Assembly: GCF_006540085.1 (NCBI RefSeq) | Contig: NZ_BJOG01000001.1 | Location: 248,001-312,000 of the forward strand | Source: Microbacterium oxydans | GTDB lineage: Bacteria; Actinomycetota; Actinomycetes; Actinomycetales; Microbacteriaceae | Direction of reading: 5' to 3' | DNA: 64,000 nucleotides | Shown here: piece after piece, positions 33,814 to 41,673 of the stretch | Layout of the letters: the number at the start of each line of letters is the position of its first letter | Numbering within the stretch: position 1 is the first letter of the stretch | Notes under the pieces: generated by a model | Databases searched by the model: none | What the model saw: the letters and a program-made list of their open reading frames with translations, nothing else | Told to the model about the DNA's origin: nothing | Program-made: the position numbers and the translations under genes

Positions 33814-34120
33814 TTAGCTGATGCCGGAGTAGGCGTGCAGGCCTTTGAAGAAGAGGTTGACGATCGCGAAGGTGAACAGCACCGCGGCGAACTCGATCAG
33901 CGACAGCCCGGCGGACTTCGTGCGGCGCCAACCGAAGCCCCAGTAGCGTCCCCACGGCTCGTTCGCCCAGATCACCCCGGCGATAAGGGTGAACGTACAG
34001 AAGATGAATCCGAGTATCGCGAAGCGGTAGGCGAGGGTCTCCAGTGCCTCGGAGTTCGGGAGTATGCGGAGGCGGCCGCGGCCTAGACCGGCGGGACCCG
34101 CGCCCCGCGCCTGTTGTCGT
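33814..34120 (-). pseudogene. Remnant of cytochrome c biogenesis protein CcsB/ResC
   Basis: A frame without a good start, ending at the TAA at 33814-33816. It reads ALETLAYRFAILGFIFCTFTLIAG, VIWANEPWGRYWG, then LIEFAAVLFTFAIVNLFFKGLHAYSG. These are the last helices of CcsB/ResC. The WGWDPKE tryptophan-rich heme segment and the helix after it are missing, with GFGWRRTKS in their place. It therefore looks like an internal deletion and cannot bind heme. The left boundary upstream is not defined. Downstream of it to 34298 I see nothing recognisable. Confidence 0.6.
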
Positions 34121-34298
34121 TCCCGCCGTGCCCGCAGTGCGAGATCAACGGCTACCCCTCACTTTCCGCGATCGCCGCGTCGAGCGTGAAGGTGCTTTCC
34201 GCGCCGACCCGCACCTGATCCACAGGCCGGATTGCCGCACCACATCGAGCATCATGCCGCGATCCCCGGAACCAATGCCCCTTCCGCCAGCTCCGTGC

Positions 34299-35618
34299 TC
34301 ACGCGGTGCGCACGCAGGAGCACTGGGATGCCGCGAGGGTGCCTTCGGCGGCTTCGGTCTCCTCACGGAGCGCCGGGTCGCCCGTCGCCGTTTCTGCGTC
34401 AGTGCCGGCGACGATGGCCTTCGTTCCCTTCTCGCGGGGCCAGAGCATCTGCGCCGCGATGGCGCCGGTGATGGCGAGAGCCGCAAGGATCGACCATGCG
34501 AGAGTGAATCCGGACGCTGTGCCGACCCATCCGGCAATCGGGTAGGTTACGAGCCAAGCCAGGTGGGACAGTGAGAACTGTGCTGCGAAGGCTGCAGGGA
34601 GTTCGAGCTTGGGAGCCGAGCCGCGAATCACCCGTCCGGTGGGCGTGACGATCAAGGCCATGCCGCCTCCGATGGCGACCCAGATGGGTGCCGTGATCGT
34701 CCAGGAGATCGCCTGGGCGGCGGTCATCGCTACGGCAGCCAACACGCCGGCAAGCAGCACGACGGCACCGGTCATCATGACGACCCGCTCGGCGATCCGA
34801 TCGAGCACGCGTGGCAGGAACAGCGCGACCAGCAGTGTGCCGCCGCCGGAGGCTGCGAGCATCCAGGCGACGTCGGCCTGCGTGCCGCCGAGCTGATCTC
34901 GAACGTAGTTGACCGTGTTGACGACGACGATCGATCCGGCTGCGGCGACCACCAGATTCAGGGCCATGACGCCGCGCAGGCGCGGAGTGGAGAAGAAGAC
35001 CTTCATGCCCGAGGTGACGCGGTTCCAGGCGCCCGCCTGCCCACTCGGGGCAGCGTTAGGGATGCGAGTGGAGAGCACCAGGATGGCGGAGAGCACGAAG
35101 CCCACCGAGGTGCCCACGAATAGCCAGTTGAACGTCATGAACGTCAGGGCCACCGCAGCCAGAACCGGGCTGAGCAGGCTCTCCATCGTGTATGCCACCT
35201 GCGACGCGGACAGCGCCCGGGTGTAGTCGGACTCCTCGGGCACGATATCGGGGATGACTGCCTGGAATGTCGGCGTGAATGCCGCGGAGGCTGCTTGCAA
35301 GACACCGATGAGGACGTAGATCTGCCAGATCTCCGTGACGAACGGCAACGCGAGCACCACCATCGCGCGCACCACATCGAGCAGGGTCAGGAACATCCGT
35401 CTCGGGAGGCGGTCGGCATAGGCCGCCGCCAGCGGAGCGATCAGGACGTACATGACCATCTTGATCGTCAGCGCCGTCGCGAGCACCGCCCCCGCGCTCG
35501 CGCCGGCGAGTTCGTAGGACAGCAGGCCGAGAGCGACGGTCGCCAACCCGGTACCGAACAATGCGATGATCTGCGCGCTGAACAGATGCCGGAAGTCGCG
35601 GATCGCAAACAAACGCAT
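34299..35618 (-). CDS. MFS efflux transporter (DHA3-like)
   Basis: 439 residues, 12 membrane segments. Motif A is seen as PLAAAYADRLPRRMFLTLLD. The start MRLFAIRDFRHLFSAQIIALFGTG is typical of DHA3/MefA-NreB-like exporters. AGGAGG lies before the ATG. The C-terminus has a Glu-rich tail and two Cys (SQCSCVRT). Located behind a CsoR-like operator beside copper-binding genes, it may export a metal or a metal-linked compound; the substrate is inferred. Confidence 0.78.
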   Translation of the reverse strand: MRLFAIRDFRHLFSAQIIALFGTGLATVALGLLSYELAGASAGAVLATALTIKMVMYVLIAPLAAAYADRLPRRMFLTLLDVVRAMVVLALPFVTEIWQIYVLIGVLQAASAAFTPTFQAVIPDIVPEESDYTRALSASQVAYTMESLLSPVLAAVALTFMTFNWLFVGTSVGFVLSAILVLSTRIPNAAPSGQAGAWNRVTSGMKVFFSTPRLRGVMALNLVVAAAGSIVVVNTVNYVRDQLGGTQADVAWMLAASGGGTLLVALFLPRVLDRIAERVVMMTGAVVLLAGVLAAVAMTAAQAISWTITAPIWVAIGGGMALIVTPTGRVIRGSAPKLELPAAFAAQFSLSHLAWLVTYPIAGWVGTASGFTLAWSILAALAITGAIAAQMLWPREKGTKAIVAGTDAETATGDPALREETEAAEGTLAASQCSCVRTA

Positions 35619-35662
35619 CGGGTCCTCCTGACGGTCTCAACCACTTCTGCACCTCCAACCAT

Positions 35663-35680
35663 ATACCCCCCCTGGGGTAT
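35663..35680. promoter_or_regulatory. CsoR-like copper operator
   Basis: ATACCCC (35663-35669) and GGGGTAT (35674-35680) around CCCT form the TACCCC/GGGGTA pattern bound by CsoR-family repressors. It is 45 bp upstream of the MFS start and 120 bp upstream of the DUF6153 gene. No csoR gene is in the window, so a chromosomal CsoR may act here. Confidence 0.6.
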
Positions 35681-35803
35681 TCCACTCGGGTTGAGTCTGG
35701 TAGCCCAGCCACCCGTCCAGTACCCCGCGGGTCCAGCAGCCTCGGTCGCTCCCGACCGCTCCGGCGCAGACTCGATCCACACGGAGCCCGTAAACTGGGG
35801 TGC

Positions 35804-36262
35804 GTGGCATCAGTGGCAGCAGCGCGCGGCAGGAAGGGCCTCCGGGGCTTCTTCCAGTGCGTGGTGCTCGGAGGTCTGCTGGTAGCGACCATCATCTTCG
35901 GACTGCTAGCGATGCACACGCTGAACCTGCACGGAACCCCTGCCGCCCACGCGCCGGCCGTCGTATCGGCTTCTGTCGTCGATGCAGGCGCAGCCCATCA
36001 CGGCGCGGTCGGTGATCACGAGCCCAATGGTGCGCTCGGCGATCCCGGTGCCTCATGCGCGGACTGCGGTGCTGGCGATCATCTCGGTATGGCGATGGCA
36101 TGCGTGCTTGCGCTGCTGCTGGTCCTCCTGGTCCTGCTGCCGCCGCGGCTCCTTCCGGGGTGGATGCGTACCGTGCCCCGACCGTTGCTCGTGTGGCGCG
36201 GCATCGACAGGCAGGTGAGCAGGGCGCCGTTGTTACACGTTCTCTGTATCAGTCGCACGTGA
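35804..36262 (+). CDS. DUF6153-like membrane protein with His/Cys loop
   Basis: 152 residues. Two hydrophobic segments (FFQCVVLGGLLVATIIFGLLA and MAMACVLALLLVLLVLLP) flank an external loop with many His and CADCGAGDH, suited to metal binding. It belongs to a family found beside DUF305 genes. The GTG at 35804 lies 7 nt after TAAACT (35791-35796), a leaderless start. Function unknown; probably copper handling at the envelope. Confidence 0.65.
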   Translation: MASVAAARGRKGLRGFFQCVVLGGLLVATIIFGLLAMHTLNLHGTPAAHAPAVVSASVVDAGAAHHGAVGDHEPNGALGDPGASCADCGAGDHLGMAMACVLALLLVLLVLLPPRLLPGWMRTVPRPLLVWRGIDRQVSRAPLLHVLCISRT

Positions 36263-36376
36263 TCGAGAGATGAACCGGCGCACACCAGAGCTACCGGTTC
36301 ACTCACTCACTCACTAACGCGGCGACCCTTGCGGGCGCCGCGTCACCGAAGCGACTGTAGATACTGGAGAACACTC

Positions 36377-36967
36377 ATGAAGTTTCGTACTGCGGCGACC
36401 GCAGCACTCGCCCTCTCCGCTGCCCTCACGTTGGCTGGATGCTCGACTGGAAGCGGGGAAGACTCGATGCCGGGCATGGATCACGGCTCGTCCGAACAGG
36501 CGGCGGACGTCAACGATGCGGACGTGATGTTCGCCTCGATGATGATCGTCCACCACGAGCAGGCCATCGAGATGAGCGACATCGTCCTCGCCAAGGACGG
36601 CGTCTACCCCGAGGTGGTCGAACTGGCCGAGGCGATCAAAGCCGCCCAGGGTCCCGAGATCGAACAGCTCCAGGGCTGGCTGAACGCCTGGGGCGTGAAC
36701 CCCGAAGAGCACCAGACGGACGGGATGGATCACGGAGACGGCATGATGACCGAGGATGATCTCGCCGCCCTCGAATCAGCTGAGGGTACCGAGGCGTCGA
36801 AGCTGTTCCTGGAGCAGATGATCGGCCATCACGAGGGAGCGGTCGAGATGGCCCAGACGCAAGTCGACGACGGCAGCAACCCTGACGCCGTCGAGCTCGC
36901 GCAGACGATCATCGACGCCCAGACCACCGAGATCCAGCAGATGCAAGACCTCCTCGCCACCCTCTGA
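36377..36967 (+). CDS. DUF305 lipoprotein, copper-associated
   Basis: 196 residues. Signal peptide with lipobox LAGC near residue 22. Two DUF305 helical repeats contain MMIVHHEQAIEMSD and MIGHHEGAVEMAQ, and the linkers hold MPGMDHG and GMDHGDGMM. These Met/His clusters bind copper or similar ions outside the membrane. The ATG at 36377 gives the signal peptide. A perfect terminator follows before cueP. Confidence 0.85.
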   Translation: MKFRTAATAALALSAALTLAGCSTGSGEDSMPGMDHGSSEQAADVNDADVMFASMMIVHHEQAIEMSDIVLAKDGVYPEVVELAEAIKAAQGPEIEQLQGWLNAWGVNPEEHQTDGMDHGDGMMTEDDLAALESAEGTEASKLFLEQMIGHHEGAVEMAQTQVDDGSNPDAVELAQTIIDAQTTEIQQMQDLLATL

Positions 36968-36982
36968 TCGACCGGTCATCCC

Positions 36983-37016
36983 GGTTGGCGCCGGGGCGAC
37001 AGCCCCGGCGCCAACC
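36983..37016 (+). terminator. Terminator after the DUF305 gene
   Basis: A 15-bp perfect stem starting GGTTGGCGCCGGGGC with a GACA loop, 16 bp past the stop. Confidence 0.85.
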
Positions 37017-37042
37017 CCCATCACTCTTCGAAGGATCACGCC

Positions 37043-37669
37043 ATGTCTCACCTCACCACTCCGCGACGACGGAAGCTGATTGTCGCCGCGACCGTCATGC
37101 TCGTCTCCGGTCTCGTTCTCACCGCATGCTCCACGACGACGTCTTCACCCGAATCTGATTCGCCCTCGGCGGGCACTCAATCAGTCGACAACGACTTCCT
37201 GGCGGCACACGACCTGGACGGCCTCGATGCCGCGCAGGTCATCGAACGGCTCGACACGATGCCCGTCGCTGACCGCCCCGCCGATCTGATCGCGTCCGTG
37301 CAGCCGGATGCACTCGTCCTCACCGATGACCAAGAACGCGAAACACAGCTGCCGATGCCCGATGACGAGGTATACATCTCGATCGCCCCCTACCGAGATC
37401 AAACCCACGACTGCTACTTCCACAGCCTGACCACCTGCCTCGGTGAGCTCGCCAATGCTGAGGTTCAGGTCACGCTCACCGGCGATGACGGTGAAGTGCT
37501 CGTCGACGAGGTGCGGCAGACCTACGACAATGGCTTCATCGGCATCTGGGTACCCCGCGGCACAACGGCGACCCTCACCGTGGAATACGACGGCCAGGCG
37601 GGAACGGCAGACATCTCCACGATGAACAGTGACGACCCGACCTGCATCACCACCCTGCAACTGACCTAA
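37043..37669 (+). CDS. cueP: CueP-family copper-binding lipoprotein
   Basis: 208 residues. Signal peptide with lipobox LTAC at about residue 29. The CueP core is recognisable by HDCYFHSLTTCLGEL, whose Cys and His bind copper, and by a last Cys in DDPTCITTLQL. In Salmonella CueP stores periplasmic copper and supplies a superoxide dismutase; here it would be anchored to the outer face of the membrane. It completes the copper-type set with DUF6153 and DUF305. Confidence 0.88.
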   Translation: MSHLTTPRRRKLIVAATVMLVSGLVLTACSTTTSSPESDSPSAGTQSVDNDFLAAHDLDGLDAAQVIERLDTMPVADRPADLIASVQPDALVLTDDQERETQLPMPDDEVYISIAPYRDQTHDCYFHSLTTCLGELANAEVQVTLTGDDGEVLVDEVRQTYDNGFIGIWVPRGTTATLTVEYDGQAGTADISTMNSDDPTCITTLQLT

Positions 37670-37700
37670 CCCTCCGACACCACGACTCCGAACACCCGGT

Positions 37701-37793
37701 TTCCTTCTGAATGAACCCCTGGTTTCATTCTGAATGTTCCTTCTGAATGAACGTATGCTACCATGGTAGATACACTAGTTTCTATAGTAGAAA
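37701..37793 (+). other. Candidate oriT / regulatory repeat array upstream of the relaxase
   Basis: TTCCTTCTGAATGAAC occurs at 37701-37716 and again at 37737-37752. A third related word (TTTCATTCTGAATGTTC) lies between them at 37723-37739. Next come a perfect palindrome CTACCATGGTAG (37758-37769) and a dyad TTTCTA/TAGAAA (37779-37793). The AT-rich array lies directly before a MobF relaxase, the usual place of oriT. Confidence 0.5.
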
Positions 37794-37811
37794 CATCAGG
37801 TGGTGAGCTTC

Positions 37812-39395
37812 ATGCATGGCGGCGTGATCTTGTTCCGGGGCACCGGAGCCGACGCGATGCGCTATGTCGAGGCCGACCGCAGCCGCGCCGATGACTACTA
37901 CCTCAGCGACGGAGCAGGCATCGCGTACGCCGTGCTCGACGCGAGCGGAACGGCGGTGAAGGTTCGGCCGCTGTCGAACGAGGAGTACGCCGGGTGGGTG
38001 GACTGGATCCACCCGGATACGGGTGAGCGGATGGGCACACCACGTCTCGCCGGGCAGGATCGCTTGGGGTCGCCCAGATTCGCGGAGATGACGATCAATG
38101 GCCCGAAATCACTGTCGATCGCCGCAGCGCTGCACCCCGAGGTATCTGAGGCGTTGGACCGTGCGCAGCAGGATGCGCTGGCGGAGATTCGGCGGTGGTT
38201 GGCGCTGCATTCGGTGACGCGGGTCGGCCCACGCGGCAAGCAGGAGGTGATGCCGGTCGAGCATATGCAGGTGGTCGGCATCACGCACCGCACCTCCCGG
38301 GCCGGTGACCCGCACCGGCACATCCACATGCAGATCGGGACGAGGGTGTGGGCTGCCGGGAAGTGGCGGGCGCTCGATACCGCCGCGGTCTTCCGCCAGC
38401 AGGGCGCGATCCGAGCCCTCGGCACCGCGGTGATCGCGGCGCATCCTGAGCTTGCGGAGGTGCTGGATCGGCACGGCCTCACCCTCGATCCCGTCACCGG
38501 TGAAGTGGTCGAACTGGAGCCGTATAACCACCTGATGAGTAAGCGCGGCGAGCAGGTGCGCCGGAACCTGGAACGCCTCGAAGCCGAATGGGAGGCCGCG
38601 CATCCCGGCGAGACGATGGGGCCGGTCGTCTCGTCGCGGTTGATGGCGCAGGCATGGGCGCACGAGCGGCCTGCGAAGAAGCCCACGACCCTGCGCGAAG
38701 AAGAAGCCTGGCTCACCGAACTCCGAGAGGCCGGCTACGACCCCGCGACCCTGCGACGGGCCACGCCCCGCGAGCCGGTTGCGCTGGATGAGCTGTCGGT
38801 GCAGCAGATCGCATCGCGCGCACTTGACCGTTGCGCGGCAGGCAGCTCGGCGTGGACGCGGCACACCGTGCAGGAGCACGCCACGCAGATCATCACCGAG
38901 GCCCGGGTGCGCGCAACCGGTCAGGAGTTGCGCGACCTCATCACCGTTGCGACGTGGCTGGCGCTGGAAGATTGTTTCTCCGTGCTCGCCCCTGGCGCTG
39001 CGACACCCGAGCATGTGGCGCATCTCACCTCTGTGCGCGTCGTGCAGGCCGAGGCCGAGCTGCGCGACCTGATCGCCGCACGAGTGCCGAAGCGCGAGCC
39101 GCGGCACCCCGACGTGCGCGAGGCGGCGCAGGCGCGCGGTATCGATGCGGGGCAGCAGCAAGCTGCTGCCGCCGTCGCATCTCCCGATCCGCTCGTGATC
39201 GTGGAGGGCGCAGCAGGCGCAGGCAAGACCACGATGCTGGGTGTCGCAATTGAAGTCGCGGCGCATCAGGGTCTGATGTCGGTTGTGTTGACTCGGGTTT
39301 CTCTTCACGCCGCGAGTGCGACGCTGCCTACATTAACAACTTCAAACTCCACTGGCGTCAGTCTGCCCAATCGACGCTGGCGACGTTTACGGTGA
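37812..39395 (+). CDS. MobF/TrwC-family relaxase, truncated by IS3 element
   Basis: About 485 native residues plus about 42 encoded by the IS. The relaxase domain has the metal-binding HRHIHMQI motif and an N-terminal Tyr pair region (DDYYLSDG). The helicase half begins with the Walker A box GAAGAGKTTM and stops soon after, where the IS starts at 39269. Normal MobF proteins are about twice as long. The nicking domain is complete, so nicking may survive, but strand unwinding should not. The ATG at 37812 (MHGGVILFRG) is preferred; GTG codons at 37800 and 37803 are alternatives. Confidence 0.82.
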   Translation: MHGGVILFRGTGADAMRYVEADRSRADDYYLSDGAGIAYAVLDASGTAVKVRPLSNEEYAGWVDWIHPDTGERMGTPRLAGQDRLGSPRFAEMTINGPKSLSIAAALHPEVSEALDRAQQDALAEIRRWLALHSVTRVGPRGKQEVMPVEHMQVVGITHRTSRAGDPHRHIHMQIGTRVWAAGKWRALDTAAVFRQQGAIRALGTAVIAAHPELAEVLDRHGLTLDPVTGEVVELEPYNHLMSKRGEQVRRNLERLEAEWEAAHPGETMGPVVSSRLMAQAWAHERPAKKPTTLREEEAWLTELREAGYDPATLRRATPREPVALDELSVQQIASRALDRCAAGSSAWTRHTVQEHATQIITEARVRATGQELRDLITVATWLALEDCFSVLAPGAATPEHVAHLTSVRVVQAEAELRDLIAARVPKREPRHPDVREAAQARGIDAGQQQAAAAVASPDPLVIVEGAAGAGKTTMLGVAIEVAAHQGLMSVVLTRVSLHAASATLPTLTTSNSTGVSLPNRRWRRLR

Positions 39396-40186
39396 TACTT
39401 CCCCTCGACCCAGGAAACGATCGCTAAACGAAGTTCTTCTCTGGTCGCCCACACCGTCCGATCAAGCACGTTCTTCTGCAGTAACGAGAAGAAGCTCTCC
39501 ATCGCCGCGTTATCCCCGGCAGCACCCACACGCCCCATCGACCCCTGTAACTGATGCCGACGTAGCGCACCTTGGAAGTTTTGGGAACGAAATTGGCCGC
39601 CCCTGTCGGAGTGCACCACCGTCCCGACCGGACTATCGCGCTGTGTGACTGCGTTCTCAAGCGCCGTCACCGCAAGCGATGCCTGCATACGATCACCGAT
39701 CGAGTAGCCCACGATCCGGTTCGACCAGACGTCTTTCACCGCGCACATATACAAACGACCTTCGTTCGTCCATTGCTCCGTAATATCGGTCAGCCACAAC
39801 CGGTTCGGGCCGTCTGCGGTGAACTCACGCTCAACCAGATCATCACCAACCGGCTCACCCGTCTTGAGGTTACGGCGCCTGCGTTTGGTGATCACTGAAC
39901 GAATACCTGCTTGGTTGCACAGCCGCCATACGCGCCGCTCGGTGACGGCGTAGCCGAGGTCCTGCATCTCGTCAGTGAGGAATCGGTACCCGAACTCGGG
40001 GTCCTCAGTATGGAGCTTACGCAGCACCCCGATGAGCTGCTGATCATCAGCTTCGCGTTTCGACACTGGCTGTTTCACCCACTGGTAGTACGCCTGTTTT
40101 GAGAAACCGAGCACCCGGCACGCCACCACGATAGGCACCCGCACCGGGGCATCTTTCGCGGCCATTTCTTGGACGAGCGGGAACAC
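39305..40186 (-). CDS. IS3-family transposase OrfB (DDE integrase)
   Basis: 293 residues from a GTG that overlaps the orfA stop by one base. HTH-like helices (CRVLGFSKQAYYQW) are followed by the rve core with catalytic Asp in LWLTDITEQ, Asp in VVHSDRGGQF and Glu in AAMESFFSLLQK. In IS3 elements the active transposase is the OrfAB fusion made by -1 frameshifting. Confidence 0.9.
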   Translation of the reverse strand: MFPLVQEMAAKDAPVRVPIVVACRVLGFSKQAYYQWVKQPVSKREADDQQLIGVLRKLHTEDPEFGYRFLTDEMQDLGYAVTERRVWRLCNQAGIRSVITKRRRRNLKTGEPVGDDLVEREFTADGPNRLWLTDITEQWTNEGRLYMCAVKDVWSNRIVGYSIGDRMQASLAVTALENAVTQRDSPVGTVVHSDRGGQFRSQNFQGALRRHQLQGSMGRVGAAGDNAAMESFFSLLQKNVLDRTVWATREELRLAIVSWVEGKYHRKRRQRRLGRLTPVEFEVVNVGSVALAA

Positions 40187-40479
40187 TATTTTGGGGGCGT
40201 GATGTGGATCTGTGACAAATATGCGGCCGCACGCCTGAGCACTTCGTTCTCTTGTTCGAGGAGCCTGTTACGGCGCATCAACTCACGGATCTGCGCATCC
40301 TCTGCCGGGGACACGTCTTTCGTTACGGGGAGGCCAGCATCTCGCCGGTCAGCGTCAGCCACCCATTTCGACAGCGCCGATTTCGAGACGCCAAGGTCGC
40401 GTCCCACTTCTCGTTGTGTTGCGCCCTGCCGCACTAACGCGACCGCGTCTTGTTTGAACTCTTCCGAGTATTTCGCCAT
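40186..40479 (-). CDS. IS3-family OrfA, helix-turn-helix protein
   Basis: 97 residues (MAKYSEEFKQDAVALVRQG). An HTH (TQREVGRDLGVSKSALSKWV) recognises the terminal repeats, and a leucine zipper (LMRRNRLLEQENEVLRRAAAYL) dimerises. It ends at a TAG next to the slippery site. Confidence 0.9.
   Translation of the reverse strand: MAKYSEEFKQDAVALVRQGATQREVGRDLGVSKSALSKWVADADRRDAGLPVTKDVSPAEDAQIRELMRRNRLLEQENEVLRRAAAYLSQIHITPPK
40189..40195 (-). other. Programmed -1 frameshift site
   Basis: On the coding strand C CCA AAA is a perfect X-XXY-YYZ heptamer, followed at once by the TAG of orfA. Slipping by -1 enters the orfB frame, as in known IS3 elements. Confidence 0.75.
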
Positions 40480-40967
40480 GATGTACATCCTCCCTGCCAG
40501 CCCCGAAGAACTGGCGGACAAGAGTCAACCAAACCGACATCAGACCCGACCCGGTATCCGGCTTCCGCGAACCGGGTCGCGGTGCCGGTGACCATGCCCG
40601 GGTCGCGGAAGGTGCCTTCCAACAACACCGAGTACCGCCGCTCCAGGGCGTGATCCAGAGCGAGCTTCACCAGGCCGCCGGAGACGGGAGCGGTCGCCGC
40701 GGGCATCTCGAACGGGGCCCGGGTCGCGAGCCGCCGAAAGTCGGGATGGTACTCGCGGAGGTCGTCTCCCGTGATCTCGACCAGATCATCCGCGACGTGC
40801 TCGGCGAGGATCGCGTGCTGGGCGCGGGTCTTGCCCGCTGCGGGCTGCCCACCCAGGAGCACGAGCACCGGCTGCTCTTGCGGGGCGTGACCTGCGAACA
40901 GGTCATCCCGGGCCTCCTCCTCGAAGACCCGGCGCAACCAGGCACTGCTGCCGACCGTTTCGGTCAT
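40434..40967 (-). pseudogene. Zeta-toxin-family kinase, 3' end removed by the IS
   Basis: About 140 native residues remain (40548-40967); the rest of the open frame is IS sequence. Walker A is GGQPAAGKTRA, and EITGDDLREYHPDF matches the zeta substrate loop. Zeta toxins phosphorylate UDP-N-acetylglucosamine and block wall synthesis. Loss of the C-terminal third should inactivate it. Its ATG overlaps the stop of the upstream partner gene. Confidence 0.75.
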
Positions 40968-41254
40968 GCAGCGGCGGGGAGGGCGAGGTTCTCGAGTCGC
41001 CACACCTCGTTCTGCGCGATGATCTCGGCCCGATCCTCCGGGTTCAGCACGCGCGCCTGCTGCTTTACGAGGCGACGCCTGGCAACCCAGTGGCCACGGT
41101 CCTCATCGTCCTTGGCGTTGCGGGCCAGGTTCAGCAGTCCTGCGGACAGTACCGAGGCGTTGTGGCGGGCGATGTCGTAGAGCATGGCATCGGAGATTCC
41201 CGTGTAGTCCGGCCGGGCCTGCGGGGCAGGGGCAGTCAGGATGGTCTGGCTCAT
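40964..41254 (-). CDS. Small protein coupled to the zeta toxin, antitoxin candidate
   Basis: 96 residues, mostly helical, ending LENLALPAAA. No named domain. GGAGGAA lies before the ATG, and its stop overlaps the zeta start (ATGA), the arrangement of antitoxin-toxin pairs. The antitoxin role is inferred from this position. Confidence 0.55.
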   Translation of the reverse strand: MSQTILTAPAPQARPDYTGISDAMLYDIARHNASVLSAGLLNLARNAKDDEDRGHWVARRRLVKQQARVLNPEDRAEIIAQNEVWRLENLALPAAA

Positions 41255-41354
41255 CGGCTGTTCCTCCGTTCCTGAACTCTTAGTCTACCGCGGCACCCTG
41301 ACCGTGCCCAGGGCACGGCGGTGCCGAATCGGCACACCCGCACCCGGGGGGCGT

Positions 41355-41579
41355 TCAGGACTCGCGGCCCGGGGTGTCGTCGGCGAACAGGGCGAGGAAC
41401 TTCTCGCGCGGGATCACGACCCGACGGCCAAGCCTCACCGACGGGATCGTACCCTCGTTGATGCTCGTGGTGATCGTGCGCGGATCGACGCCGAGCGCTT
41501 CGGCGGCTTCCTTGCGGGTGATGACCAGGCTGCGCCGCTTGCGCAGGTCTTCCATATCGAGAGTGCTCTGCCGCATCAT
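41355..41579 (-). CDS. Excisionase-like HTH protein
   Basis: 74 residues with a MerR/AlpA-type winged HTH: SLVITRKEAAEALGVDPRTI, then GTIPSVRLGRRVVIPREKFLALF. Such proteins bind att DNA and direct excision or regulate the element. The start is uncertain (ATG at 41579, 41576 or 41555). Its promoter faces that of the XRE repressor. Confidence 0.7.
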   Translation of the reverse strand: MMRQSTLDMEDLRKRRSLVITRKEAAEALGVDPRTITTSINEGTIPSVRLGRRVVIPREKFLALFADDTPGRES

Positions 41580-41620
41580 CACACCATCCGTTCCAATCCA
41601 CGCGCGAGAAGGTGCCCACC

Positions 41621-41667
41621 AGAATAGATCCACGGGTCTTGCGCTGTCAAGTATCGCAGTGTAGATT
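41621..41667. promoter_or_regulatory. Overlapping divergent promoters of excisionase and repressor
   Basis: Leftward: TTGACA (41650-41645), 18 bp, TATTCT (41626-41621). Rightward: TTGCGC (41639-41644), 17 bp, TAGATT (41662-41667), then 6 nt to the repressor ATG. The -35 regions touch, so binding of one protein would affect both, as in phage switches. Confidence 0.6.
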
Positions 41668-41673
41668 TCTTGT

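Larger units (their letters stand above)
39269..40547 (-). mobile_element. IS3-family insertion sequence
   Basis: About 1.28 kb. Terminal inverted repeats GGGTCTGATGTCGGTT are identical at both ends, followed by a two-base difference and GTTGACTC. Two overlapping frames (orfA, orfB) are read leftwards, with a -1 slippery heptamer. The bases next to the two ends do not match, and the flanking genes are different, so the target duplication has been lost through a deletion or recombination. Confidence 0.85.

Noticed and set aside
34121-34298. A Cys-containing frame (CPQCEINGYPSL) on the + strand considered as a gene remnant
   Set aside because: Too short, interrupted by a stop, and not assignable to a family.
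36297-36316. Four CACT units between the DUF6153 and DUF305 genes
   Set aside because: Too short and outside any coding or promoter element to support a functional claim.
39266-40550. Target-site duplication for the IS3 element
   Set aside because: The three bases on each side differ (TCA and GAC), and shifting the ends does not create a match.
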